Assembly: GCA_030682135.1 (NCBI GenBank)
Contig: JAUXQT010000100.1
Span: 87,366 to 151,365 of the forward strand
Source of the DNA: Nitrospirota bacterium
Lineage (GTDB): Bacteria > Nitrospirota > Nitrospiria > Nitrospirales > Nitrospiraceae
DNA: 64,000 nucleotides
Reading direction: 5' to 3'
The position numbers and the translations under genes were made by a program. This document shows positions 43,195 through 51,400 of the stretch, piece after piece; the stretch's first letter is position 1, and each line of letters begins with the position of its first letter. The notes beneath the pieces are model-generated. The model saw nothing but the letters and a program-made list of their open reading frames with translations. It ran no database searches and had not been told where the DNA came from.

Positions 43195-44547
43195 ATGGAG
43201 AAAGCCGTGCGAGATCCGTCCACACTGCCCCGCCACATCGGCTGGTTCACAGCCAGCTGCGTCCTTGTCAGCAACGTCGTCGGCAGCGGCATCTTTACCA
43301 CGACGGGATTCATGGCCCGCGACCTCGGCCATCCAGGCTTGATCCTCTCGATTTGGCTCATGGGGGCAGTGATCGCACTCGCAGGAGCCCTCTCCTACAG
43401 TGAGTTGGGCGCGGCCTTTCCGGTCGCCGGCGGAGAATATGCGTACCTTCGCCGGGCCTATGGGCCGTTTGTCGGGTTCCTCAGCGGATGGACGTCCTTC
43501 ACCATCGGCTTCAGCGCGGCCATTGCGGCAGGCGCCGTGAGCTTCGCCGCCTACTTCCTCCAACTCGTTCCGCTTGATGACGAGGGAGGGAGGCAGTCAA
43601 CGGTCTTGGCGTTGGCCCTCCTCTGGTCAGTGACAGGCTTCCACCTGGCCGGCGCAGGAGCAGGCGGGGCTCTCCAGCGGACGCTGACAGTGCTGAAGGT
43701 GGGGGCCATACTGTTGCTGATCGCGGCGGGTCTGATGGTCGGGAGAGGCGACTGGGCGCATTTCACTCCCTCAGATACTCATCCTGTCCCAGGCATCGGA
43801 CCCTACGTCGTGTCGTTGATCTTTGCCCTCTATGCCTATTCGGGCTGGAATGCCGCGGCCTATCTGGCTGGAGAGATCACCGATCCTGCCCGCACCATCC
43901 CCCGGACGATGATCGGCGGTACGCTCTTCGTCGCACTGCTCTATCTCATACTGAACGGGTTCTACTTCTACGCATTGCCGGTGACGGAACTGGCTAAGCC
44001 GCCACTCCTGCCTGTCGCCGATAAATCCGCACGAGCGCTACTGGGCCTCGAGGCTGGCCGATTCTTGACCGCCATGCTGTGCCTTTCGATCGCAGGAGCC
44101 GTGAGTGCCATGGTATGGGCCGGACCGCGCGTCTACTATGCGATGGCGCAAGACGGCTTAATTCCCTCCCTCTTCGCGAACAGCCCTGGCAGGCAACAGA
44201 CGCCGATCAACGCCATCCTGCTGCAAAGCCTCTGGGCCTCAGCTCTGATTCTATCGGGGAGCTTCGAACGGCTGGTGATTTACAGCGGCACGGTGCTCAT
44301 GATCTTCAGCGCACTGGCAGTGGGAGCAGTACCGATCCTGCGTCGGCGGGAACCGGACCTGCCCCGCCCCTATCGCACCCCCCTCTACCCGCTTGTCACG
44401 GGATTCTATATTCTGGTGTCGGCCGTGATCGTCGGGACCGCGCTCTACGAGCGTCCGGTGGAAGGAGGTCTGGGAATTGCCACCGTCTTAGCTGGAACGC
44501 CGCTCTACCTACTCTGGCGGAGGCTGCGCAGAGACAGCCGTTCGTGA
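43195..44547 (+). CDS. APC-superfamily amino-acid permease
   Basis: The 450-residue protein has about twelve membrane helices and the APC signatures. TM1 reads SNVVGSGIFTTTGF with the backbone Gly-Ser-Gly substrate site, TM6 FALYAYSGWNAAAYLAGEI with the tyrosine/tryptophan region, and AGAVSAMVWAGPRVYYAMAQDGLIP follows. It should import or exchange an amino acid or polyamine by proton symport. The ATG follows the methyltransferase stop by 9 bases, so the two are cotranscribed. No clear ribosome binding site separates them. Confidence 0.9.
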   Translation: MEKAVRDPSTLPRHIGWFTASCVLVSNVVGSGIFTTTGFMARDLGHPGLILSIWLMGAVIALAGALSYSELGAAFPVAGGEYAYLRRAYGPFVGFLSGWTSFTIGFSAAIAAGAVSFAAYFLQLVPLDDEGGRQSTVLALALLWSVTGFHLAGAGAGGALQRTLTVLKVGAILLLIAAGLMVGRGDWAHFTPSDTHPVPGIGPYVVSLIFALYAYSGWNAAAYLAGEITDPARTIPRTMIGGTLFVALLYLILNGFYFYALPVTELAKPPLLPVADKSARALLGLEAGRFLTAMLCLSIAGAVSAMVWAGPRVYYAMAQDGLIPSLFANSPGRQQTPINAILLQSLWASALILSGSFERLVIYSGTVLMIFSALAVGAVPILRRREPDLPRPYRTPLYPLVTGFYILVSAVIVGTALYERPVEGGLGIATVLAGTPLYLLWRRLRRDSRS

Positions 44548-44698
44548 AGCGAGGCTGAGGTCATGGATGAGCGTCGATTCGACTTGCTTCAATACTCCTG
44601 AGCCTTCCCCAAAAAGCTGGCGGTGCCACAGAAAAGACTCCCGGTACCTTTTCTGGTTTCTTGCTTGGGTGAGAGGAAGACTTACGGAGCCAGACCCC

Positions 44699-44905
44699 TT
44701 ATCCGCCGCCTTCCTTTTCGATCTTGCGCTTTTTGGACAACGCTTCCGCCTGTACCACGTTCTTGCAATGTTCACACACCCAGTGGCCATACAACAGCGC
44801 CGGCCCCACCCCTCCGCAGAGAAGACAATGGCTGGGTTCTTCGAACGGCGGCTTCTCCTCTCGTTTTTCTTCCCTGTTCTGTTCCGGTTTCTCCGACTTC
44901 ATCAT
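44699..44905 (-). CDS. 68-residue zinc-ribbon-like protein
   Basis: The product has a charged N-terminal half and then CLLCGGVGPALLYGHWVCEHC, two CxxC pairs 14 residues apart, as expected for a small zinc ribbon. A lysine-rich tail follows. CGGAGG is 5 bases before the ATG at 44905. Its role is unknown; a similar-sized zinc-ribbon protein is encoded at 57676. Confidence 0.75.
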   Translation of the reverse strand: MMKSEKPEQNREEKREEKPPFEEPSHCLLCGGVGPALLYGHWVCEHCKNVVQAEALSKKRKIEKEGGG

Positions 44906-44961
44906 CGTAGCCTCCGTTGTATCTCACGCGATCGTCGTGTGATGCCCTGACCTCGTTTCTC

Positions 44962-46392
44962 CTACCCCTTCACACAAATGAGCGGTTCGAGCCTGGCCAC
45001 CTTCCGAGCCAGCTTCGCCTCGTCCGCCGCGTCGACCACCTCGCTGACATCCTTGTACGCGCCGGGCGCTTCTTCGGCGACTCCGCGAAACGACGGACTG
45101 CGAATCAGAATCCCGCGCGCGGCTAACTCCTTCACCACGTCATGGCCGTGCCACTGTCGAAGCGCCTGATGCCGGCTCATGCTGCGGCCGGCTCCATGAC
45201 AAGCAGACCCGAACGCCAGCGACATACTCTCCTTCGTGCCCACGAGCACATACGAAGCCGTCCCCATCGTGCCACCGATCAGGACCGGCTGCCCCACGGC
45301 TCGCAAAGACGGAGGCACATCTGGATGGCCGGGTCCGAAGGCCCGCGTGGCACCCTTGCGATGGACGAAAAGACGAGTGGGTGTCCCGTCGATGACATGC
45401 TCCTCGACTTTGCAGGTATTATGGGAGACGTCGTAGAGCAACGAAAGCGTCGCCTGTGGCAAGAAGTCGGCGAACGTCTGCCTGACGAGATGGGTGACGA
45501 TCTGACGGTTGGCGAGGGCGCAGTTGATCCCTGCTCGCATCGCGCCGAGATAATCATGCCCCACGTCCGAATTGATTGGGGCGGACGCCAATTCCCGATC
45601 CGGCAATTCAATGTGGTACCGCGCCGCGCTGACGGCCATGCGCTTAAGAAATTCTGTGCCGATCTGATGGCCGAGTCCGCGCGAGCCACAATGGATGCTG
45701 ACGACGAGGTCTCCTTCGCGGAATCCGAAGACCGACGCCACTGCTGCATCGAAGACCTTCACGACCTGTTGCACTTCGAGGTAGTGGTTCCCGGAGCCGA
45801 GCGTCCCCATCTCATCCTGCTGGCGCTTCTTGGCATAGTCCGACACGCAGTCCGGTTTGGCGCCGGCCATGCAGCCATGCTCTTCGATGAACTCGAGGTC
45901 CTCGTGCAGCCCGTAGCCTTTCCCCACCGCCCAGCGCGCGCCGCCAGCAAGCATGGCATCCATCTCGTGCCGATCCAAGTGCACCTTCCCCCTGCTCCCG
46001 ACCCCCGCGGGAATGCGATGAAACAAGGCATCGGCCAGTTGCTCCTTCACCGGCTGAAGATCCTCGACCGTGAGTCCCGTGCGAAGCGCCCGGACGCCAC
46101 AGGAAATGTCGAAGCCTACACCGCCGGCGGACACCACTCCTCCGAGATCGGGATCGAACGCGGCAACTCCGCCGATGGGAAACCCATAGCCCCAATGGGC
46201 ATCGGGCATCGCATAGGAGGCCTGGACAATCCCCGGCAACGTCGCAACGTTGGTGACTTGTTCATAGACCTTCTCGTCCATGTCGTGAATCAAGGATTCG
46301 GTGGCATAGATCACCCCCGGCACCCGCATCTTACCGCGCGGAGAAATATGCCATTCGTCAGGCCCTCGTCGTTTCAACTGGTTGAGATCCAT
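44962..46392 (-). CDS. rtcB: RNA-splicing ligase RtcB
   Basis: The 476-residue protein has the RtcB signatures: PDAHWGYGFPIGGVAA, GGVGFDISCGVRAL (Mn-binding Asp and Cys), GTLGSGNHYLEVQ, VSIHCGSRGLGHQIG with the metal-binding histidine and, late, HGAGRSMSRHQAL with the histidine that forms the RNA-linked GMP intermediate. The enzyme joins 2',3'-cyclic-phosphate or 3'-phosphate ends to 5'-OH ends of RNA, using GTP and manganese. The ATG at 46392 has AGGCGGAG directly upstream. The archease gene precedes it by 24 bases, so they form one operon for RNA repair. Confidence 0.95.
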   Translation of the reverse strand: MDLNQLKRRGPDEWHISPRGKMRVPGVIYATESLIHDMDEKVYEQVTNVATLPGIVQASYAMPDAHWGYGFPIGGVAAFDPDLGGVVSAGGVGFDISCGVRALRTGLTVEDLQPVKEQLADALFHRIPAGVGSRGKVHLDRHEMDAMLAGGARWAVGKGYGLHEDLEFIEEHGCMAGAKPDCVSDYAKKRQQDEMGTLGSGNHYLEVQQVVKVFDAAVASVFGFREGDLVVSIHCGSRGLGHQIGTEFLKRMAVSAARYHIELPDRELASAPINSDVGHDYLGAMRAGINCALANRQIVTHLVRQTFADFLPQATLSLLYDVSHNTCKVEEHVIDGTPTRLFVHRKGATRAFGPGHPDVPPSLRAVGQPVLIGGTMGTASYVLVGTKESMSLAFGSACHGAGRSMSRHQALRQWHGHDVVKELAARGILIRSPSFRGVAEEAPGAYKDVSEVVDAADEAKLARKVARLEPLICVKG

Positions 46393-46416
46393 CTCCGCCT
46401 CATGTCCCAATACGGC

Positions 46417-46860
46417 CTATACATCGACGACGCATTGCGCAATCCACCGCCCCCCCTCATCCTGCTTCACGGACAGCTCGGTGTAGGTCGCGCCTTTCAC
46501 TTCGACGGCCGGTTGATGTCTCGCCACCTCGATCGGCTCCCCCCATGCCGTCGCGTGCAACGAATGGTCGTTGAAGCGAACGTGGAACCGGCTGAACAGC
46601 ATCCTCCGTGTAGCCATTTCGTATACGAGCGCATTCAGCCAATCGACCAGCAGCAACTCGTCATCGGGCGCCTCACAGACGATCGGCACCGGTTGTGTCG
46701 GAGCGACAGAGTCCGGGTCGGTGATCACGGCAGTCAACGCCTCCGCCGCTCCTTCAAAGGCCGTCTCCTTGGTCGCACCGATCCCCCGCACACCGATATC
46801 GGCCTGATGCGGGAAATGTTCCCAGCTTCCTTGCAGGGCGTCGAACTGAGGGGACTGCAT
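46417..46860 (-). CDS. Archease, RtcB-activating protein
   Basis: The 147-residue protein has the archease pattern: [20 protein letters not shown] at the start with the conserved His and Asp, a middle [20 protein letters not shown], and the late [13 protein letters not shown]. Archease promotes guanylylation and turnover of RtcB. The start at 46860 has GAGGA upstream. It lies directly before rtcB, and a diaminopimelate-dehydrogenase-like gene ends 76 bases ahead of it, on the same strand. Confidence 0.93.
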   Translation of the reverse strand: MQSPQFDALQGSWEHFPHQADIGVRGIGATKETAFEGAAEALTAVITDPDSVAPTQPVPIVCEAPDDELLLVDWLNALVYEMATRRMLFSRFHVRFNDHSLHATAWGEPIEVARHQPAVEVKGATYTELSVKQDEGGRWIAQCVVDV

Positions 46861-46936
46861 GATTAACGGTCCTCGTAAAAATCGCAGATCGACACAGAAC
46901 CCTTCATTGTGCCCGTGCCTCTGTATCGCTCCAGCC

Positions 46937-47854
46937 CTAAAGCCAATCCCGATGAGCCTTCTCCGCCCTTTCTCCCCACATTTCACTGAGGGGGATCTCG
47001 GTAAGCAGGTAGGCTCCCGGTTTACGTTGCGGAAGGGCGCGAGCAGCGGCGAGCATAACCTGGGCCGTCAGAACGGTCTCGTCAAAGCGCGCTTCCAATA
47101 GTAAATGGTGGTGTCCCAATCGTCCCGGAGGGCCCCGTCGATCAAGGACCACTCCCCGCCCTTCTTGTTCCAGCTCCGCGAGACTCTCAACGGGAAACAC
47201 CTGCGTCTCTTCCTGGAGAAAGAGCGGATCGGCGCGGATGGCTTGGGTGATCCTGTCTGCATCCGCCCCCTGCATCAATTCGACATAGACGTACCGCTGC
47301 AGTCGCCCATCGACAGCTCGGACTTCGGCACAGAGGGCATCTTTCACCCCGACCACGCTCCGGGCCATCGTGGTGTGGCGGAGACTGATGCCTGTGTGAT
47401 GCCGCGTCTCCGTCGATCCCCCAGGCGTCAATAGGGCAAACCATGAGCGGAACAACGAGAGGGCGCCGGGATCCCAGCCCGCCCCCACGATGGCCGAGGC
47501 TCCATGATGGAAGGCCACCTTGTGGATCGCGTTTTTATGGGCATGGAGCGCCTCTCCGTGCAGCGTGGCGCAGTCCACGACCGGAATTCCATGCTGAAGA
47601 ATCTGATACGCAATCTCCATGACGGCGTTCGTCGGCACGCAGATGAGTGCCGCGTCGACGTCCCTCGCCTGACCGATGTGGGTGGTCACTGGAATGGAGC
47701 GGAGGGTCTCCGGAAGCTTCCCCCCTGCACTAGCCGCTCGACGCACGATGGCCGCCACGCTGAGATCGTGGCTCAGGGAGATGAGTTCCGCGCAGACCTG
47801 CCCCACCTTGCCGAACCCGACAACTGCGAGACGGAGTGGTTTCAATGGTTCCAT
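46937..47854 (-). CDS. Diaminopimelate-dehydrogenase-like oxidoreductase
   Basis: The 305-residue protein starts with a Rossmann nucleotide-binding loop ([19 protein letters not shown]). The segment [16 protein letters not shown] resembles the catalytic-site region of meso-diaminopimelate dehydrogenase (SGWDPG in Ddh proteins), and the fold length of about 305 residues matches. Ddh reduces tetrahydrodipicolinate with NADPH and ammonia in lysine and peptidoglycan synthesis. Key substrate-binding residues cannot be verified by eye, so only family resemblance is claimed. The ATG at 47854 has GGGAGAGG 9 bases upstream; 47863 is an alternative. Confidence 0.7.
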   Translation of the reverse strand: MEPLKPLRLAVVGFGKVGQVCAELISLSHDLSVAAIVRRAASAGGKLPETLRSIPVTTHIGQARDVDAALICVPTNAVMEIAYQILQHGIPVVDCATLHGEALHAHKNAIHKVAFHHGASAIVGAGWDPGALSLFRSWFALLTPGGSTETRHHTGISLRHTTMARSVVGVKDALCAEVRAVDGRLQRYVYVELMQGADADRITQAIRADPLFLQEETQVFPVESLAELEQEGRGVVLDRRGPPGRLGHHHLLLEARFDETVLTAQVMLAAARALPQRKPGAYLLTEIPLSEMWGERAEKAHRDWL

Positions 47855-47870
47855 GGATAACATCCTCTCC

Positions 47871-48431
47871 CTACTGCCAAAGAAGAATTTCCGGTGCCCG
47901 CCGTTGAACCGGCGGCGTCCCTCCCCTCGGATAGCCCGCGACAACGGGAAACACCGGCACATAGGCATCCGGGATGCCGAGACTTCGCTTGATCCTGGCC
48001 TGGTTCAACCAGGGTCGCGCAAACCCGATGGGACAGGTGCCCACGCCCATCGAGCAGGCCGCGAGCATCAGATTCTGCGCCGCGAGGGAACAGTCTTCTT
48101 TGCCGTTATGCGCATCCGGCTTTGCGCAGATGACGATGAGCGTCCCCGCCCGATGGAAGACATGGTAGTCGGAGCTGGAGATCATGTCGCGATACTTCGC
48201 GAGCGGAGAATCCGGTTTGAGCCGTCTCAGCACGTAAGCCTTGATGCGCTCGGACCAGGACGCGAGCTGCGTGGGATTCTGGATCACGACAAAGGCCCAG
48301 GGCTGTTCGTTCATCGAACTGGGAGCGTGGGTCGCGGCTTTGATGAGGGCTTCGACGGTCGCCTTATCGACCGGTTGATCGGTATAGGCCCGCACGGAGC
48401 GGCGGTTGTGGATCGCTTCCATCACATCCAT
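47871..48431 (-). CDS. Nitroreductase-family flavoprotein
   Basis: The 186-residue protein has the family start MDVMEAIHNRRSVRAYTDQP with the FMN-binding RRSVR, then APSSMNEQPWAFVVI and a late FPVVAGYPRGG. Members use FMN and NAD(P)H to reduce nitro groups, quinones or related substrates in the cytoplasm, or serve biosynthetic steps. The length is usual for the shorter branch. GGGGAAATG precedes the ATG. It lies 17 bases upstream of the Ddh-like gene on the same strand, so they probably share a transcript with archease and RtcB. Confidence 0.88.
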   Translation of the reverse strand: MDVMEAIHNRRSVRAYTDQPVDKATVEALIKAATHAPSSMNEQPWAFVVIQNPTQLASWSERIKAYVLRRLKPDSPLAKYRDMISSSDYHVFHRAGTLIVICAKPDAHNGKEDCSLAAQNLMLAACSMGVGTCPIGFARPWLNQARIKRSLGIPDAYVPVFPVVAGYPRGGTPPVQRRAPEILLWQ

Positions 48432-48488
48432 GGCATTTCCCCATGCTGGTGCGATGAGCGCAGTTCGAAGCCTCGCCAGATGCAGGCC

Positions 48489-48791
48489 CTACCAGAGACC
48501 AAAGTTCACGTCCCTGAAAGGGATCGTTTCCCATTGCTCCTGTTCCACATCCAAGATCGCGATTTCGAGATTCGACGGAAACACTCGCATCCCTTTCGGT
48601 CTGACCCAGGTATCCGACTTCAAGGACTTGAAGTACAAATGGGGTCTGGCTTGGGCATAGTCTCGCGCATGAAACAACTCCAGTAATCGCAACGCGTCGG
48701 CAAATGTCATCGTGTCCCCCTTCTGTATTCCAACCACCCTTGCCAGCTCTTCCAATGAGCAATCGGAATGCCGGACATCGATGATGAGCAT
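48489..48791 (-). CDS. Hypothetical 100-residue protein
   Basis: The product starts MLIIDVRHSDCSLEELARVV. The middle is helical (TMTFADALRLLELFHARDYA), and a beta-rich end reads SNLEIAILDVEQEQWETIPF. An AGGGAGGGG lies upstream of the ATG at 48791; a TTG at 48824 in the same frame is less likely. I do not recognise the family. It could belong to the transcript of the nitroreductase downstream. Confidence 0.5.
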   Translation of the reverse strand: MLIIDVRHSDCSLEELARVVGIQKGDTMTFADALRLLELFHARDYAQARPHLYFKSLKSDTWVRPKGMRVFPSNLEIAILDVEQEQWETIPFRDVNFGLW

Positions 48792-49111
48792 TCGTTGAGT
48801 CTCGCCCCTCCCTTTGCAGAACAATCACGGTGAGATCGGACCATTCCCGTGGATTCACAGATCGGGCAAGAAGGACGGCGGGTTAGAATTTCCTGGATTC
48901 TTGCGACCTTTCGCCACAGCAGGGTTGCTGCACCTGTAGCGGAGTTCCACAGAGATCGCCGCGATCCCTGGGTTCGCCAGTTTCAAACCCAGGAATTTCC
49001 TACCTGTGGACGGCGACTCGGCGGTTAGGCGACATGGCCCCGTTCTTGCCATAACCAGTCATGCGACACGTTTTGGGTTGAGGCTCAGCATACAGAAGGA
49101 AGGCTCTTGCT

Positions 49112-49450
49112 ATGAGAACAACGCTCTACTCTCTCGGCCTTGTTGTCGCCATGGGGCTCGTCACCCTGACGCCCCACTTCTCAACCGCCTCGACAGAGAC
49201 CATCCAGCGGATGGTGCGAGGAACAGTGATGGCCACAAATACTACCGCCGATCCTCAGACGATCGTGGTGAAAGTTATGCTGCCCAATAAGGAAGAGTTG
49301 ATTGTGGGGGCTCGTGTCCCGGCAGACACCAGGATCACGCGGGGCACCAGAGCTACAGGGTTGGCCAACCTCAAGGTGGGAGAAGCCGCCGAGATGACAT
49401 ATCTGAAATCGCCGGATGGTTTGATTGCACGATCCATTCATGTTCATTAA
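49112..49450 (+). CDS. Small exported protein
   Basis: The 112-residue precursor has a signal peptide ending near FSTASTE (about residue 27). The mature part is beta-rich: RMVRGTVMATN, QTIVVKVMLPNKEELIVGAR, and DTRITRGTRATGLANLKVGE. It resembles small OB-like or DUF5666-type exported proteins that carry a modification of strands around VRGTV, but this is only a pattern match. AGAAGGAAGG is 7-8 bases before the ATG. The Pal-like gene starts 13 bases downstream, so they are cotranscribed. Confidence 0.7.
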   Translation: MRTTLYSLGLVVAMGLVTLTPHFSTASTETIQRMVRGTVMATNTTADPQTIVVKVMLPNKEELIVGARVPADTRITRGTRATGLANLKVGEAAEMTYLKSPDGLIARSIHVH

Positions 49451-49463
49451 CCAAGGAGCGGCT

Positions 49464-50117
49464 ATGTCGACTCGGTGCCACCTGTCCTCTTTCCATTTCT
49501 GGCTCTGCCTGCTTGTGGTTGCAGTGCTGTCCGGCTGTGCAAGCCGCAAGATCGTCACGTCGGTAGAGGACCAGAGTTTTGTCTCAGGACCGGCCCCCCA
49601 AGCCCAAGCGCCTGTGGCTGAGGCAACGGTCCCCCCGCCAACTCCAATAGAAGCAGCAAAAGCGGAGCCAACACCGGTCCAGGTTGATAAAGCGGTCCCC
49701 CCGCCTGCGGTGAAAGAAGCGCGGGTCGTGGAACAACCGATCGCTCCGGCGCCTCCTTCGCAACCTCCGGCCCCTGCTGCCAGGCCGATACAGGAACTAT
49801 CTGATATCTTCTTCGATTTCGACCGGTTTTCGATTCGCGATGACGCTCGAGCCGGACTCGAAGCCAATGCCGGTCTCCTGAAGTCACCATCCGGCGAGAA
49901 GGTCCTGATTGAGGGCCACTGCGACGAGCGAGGCACAAGTGCCTATAACCTGGTTCTGGGCGAGCGCCGGGCGCAGGCAGTCGTCCAGTATCTCCGGGAC
50001 CTCGGAGTTCCCGCCTCACAGATGCAGATCACCAGTTACGGGAAAGAACGCCCCTTTTGCACGGAGCATAGCGAAGCCTGTTGGCAATCCAATCGGCGAG
50101 CTCACTTCACCAGATAG
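49464..50117 (+). CDS. Pal-like OmpA-family peptidoglycan-associated lipoprotein
   Basis: The 217-residue precursor has a lipobox VLSGC near residues 23-27, a long proline/alanine linker of about 90 residues, and then an OmpA-like domain. That domain has DIFFDFDRFSIRDDARAGLE, VLIEGHCDERGTSAYNLVLGERR (in two parts) and ITSYGKERPFC. The Asp and Arg of the peptidoglycan-binding pocket are present. The protein should tie the outer membrane to the cell wall. The ATG at 49464 has AAGGAG upstream. The extended linker is longer than in classical Pal (about 173 residues in total). Confidence 0.9.
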   Translation: MSTRCHLSSFHFWLCLLVVAVLSGCASRKIVTSVEDQSFVSGPAPQAQAPVAEATVPPPTPIEAAKAEPTPVQVDKAVPPPAVKEARVVEQPIAPAPPSQPPAPAARPIQELSDIFFDFDRFSIRDDARAGLEANAGLLKSPSGEKVLIEGHCDERGTSAYNLVLGERRAQAVVQYLRDLGVPASQMQITSYGKERPFCTEHSEACWQSNRRAHFTR

Positions 50118-50185
50118 TCAGTGCGCTAGTGAGAAGCCAGCCTGAGAAACGGCCATCGAGAATTCTTGAATGTAAGGAGGGTCCT

Positions 50186-50812
50186 GTGAAGAGACATCGG
50201 ACGCTGCTCATATGCGTGATCGGTCTTATGGCCATGGCGGGATGCGCCGGAGCGGGCGAAGTCATTCCGCTCCAGATCCATCCCATCGTGATGAAGTCCG
50301 AGGCGATTTCGAAACCGACTCCCGCTCTTCGTGTAGCGGTAGGACCGTTCGAAGACGGTCGGAGCCATAAAACCGGCCTTGGAGTCCGGACACACCTCTG
50401 GGGCGGTGTCAGCTATTTCGATGTCCCCGGAGGGAACCCCGCCGACGTGGTCGCCCAGGCCCTGACCGACTACCTGACCGCCAAGGGCTGGCAGGTGACC
50501 AAGCGAGGAGGCGACGACAAGGGAACCGATGTCGTGCTCACGGGAAAAATCCTCGACATTGGAGTCCACGCGAAGAGTCGGGTCGGTTTCACCGAGATGA
50601 CGACGAAGTCGAAGCTCGCATTACAAGTACAGAACGTCGCGGACGGGAGCACGATCCGTATGACCCTGAACGGGAGCGGAGCAGACGATGTCTTCTGGTT
50701 CGATCCTGAAGACGCCCAAGCGCTGATGAATGACGTCTTGACCGATAGCTTCGGCAAGTTGGTCCAGGATACGACGGTCGAGAATAAACAGTTACGGGTG
50801 AAAAACCCATAA
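50186..50812 (+). CDS. Lipoprotein of unknown function
   Basis: The 208-residue precursor starts at GTG, eight bases after a strong AAGGAGGG. The signal ends in MAGC (about residue 20). The mature part has GPFEDGRSHKTGLGVRTHLW, a helical ADVVAQALTDYLTAKGWQV, and VVLTGKILDIGVHAKSRVGF. This layout is like lipoproteins of the YajG type (a strand-rich fold with alternating helix), but I am not sure. It is part of the envelope run with the Pal-like gene. Confidence 0.7.
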   Translation: MKRHRTLLICVIGLMAMAGCAGAGEVIPLQIHPIVMKSEAISKPTPALRVAVGPFEDGRSHKTGLGVRTHLWGGVSYFDVPGGNPADVVAQALTDYLTAKGWQVTKRGGDDKGTDVVLTGKILDIGVHAKSRVGFTEMTTKSKLALQVQNVADGSTIRMTLNGSGADDVFWFDPEDAQALMNDVLTDSFGKLVQDTTVENKQLRVKNP

Positions 50813-50846
50813 TAAAACGAGTTGCTTCTAGCCAAGGAGGGCTCCG

Positions 50847-51314
50847 ATGAAAGTCCAAGATATCATGACCAGCGATGTGCACTGTTGCGGTCCAGACACG
50901 AATTTGGCTGCCGCCGCGAAAAGGATGTGGGACAGCGACTGTGGGGCCTTGCCCATCCTGAACGTTGAGGGTCAGGTGATGGGCATGATCACGGATCGCG
51001 ACATCTGCATGGCCGCAGCCACCAAAAATAAACCGGCGTCGGACATTACTGCCTGGGAAACAGTGTCCGGAAAGGCTCACACCTGCCACCTGTCCGATGA
51101 TGTCCATACAGCCCTGGACATCATGAAACGGGAAAAAGTCCGACGGCTCCCTGTCGTGGATGAAGACGGGGTGCTCCAAGGCATCGTCGCCATGAACGAT
51201 TTTGTCCTCCTCGCCGGAGAGGCGAAAGGGGGAAAGGCCCCGGCTCTCTCCTACGAAGATGTCGTGCGGACAATGAAGGCAATCAGCGCGCACCGAGTGC
51301 TAGTGGGAATCTAA
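50847..51314 (+). CDS. Two-CBS-domain protein
   Basis: The 155-residue protein is a CBS pair: MKVQDIMTSDVHCCGPDTNL, CGALPILNVEGQVMGMITDRDI, and the second repeat VHTALDIMKREKVRRLPVVD then GIVAMNDFVLL. CBS pairs bind adenine nucleotides and act as energy or redox sensors. AAGGAGGG is 7 bases upstream of the ATG. The last 25 residues extend beyond the pair. It is the last gene of a run that starts at the small exported protein. Confidence 0.9.
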   Translation: MKVQDIMTSDVHCCGPDTNLAAAAKRMWDSDCGALPILNVEGQVMGMITDRDICMAAATKNKPASDITAWETVSGKAHTCHLSDDVHTALDIMKREKVRRLPVVDEDGVLQGIVAMNDFVLLAGEAKGGKAPALSYEDVVRTMKAISAHRVLVGI

Positions 51315-51326
51315 CCGGACCGTTCT

Positions 51327-51388
51327 GAGCGCTGAGTTCTGGTTTATTTCAAACTCAGAACTTCCAAATCAGCACTCAACACTTAGCC
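51327..51388. repeat. Degenerate-arm inverted repeat (class C)
   Basis: Left arm TGAGCGCTGAGTTCTG, then a short spacer, and right arm CTCAGAACTTCCAAATCAGC followed by ACTCAACACTT. Echoes of CTCAG occur in both arms. It fills the space between two genes on the same strand, 13 bases before the next start. Confidence 0.6.
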
Positions 51389-51400
51389 TTCTGAGGCATC

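Noticed and set aside
45142-46866. A 574-codon open frame on the plus strand
   Set aside because: It lies antisense to rtcB and archease, is rich in Arg/His/Pro and has no family resemblance. The minus-strand genes are certain.
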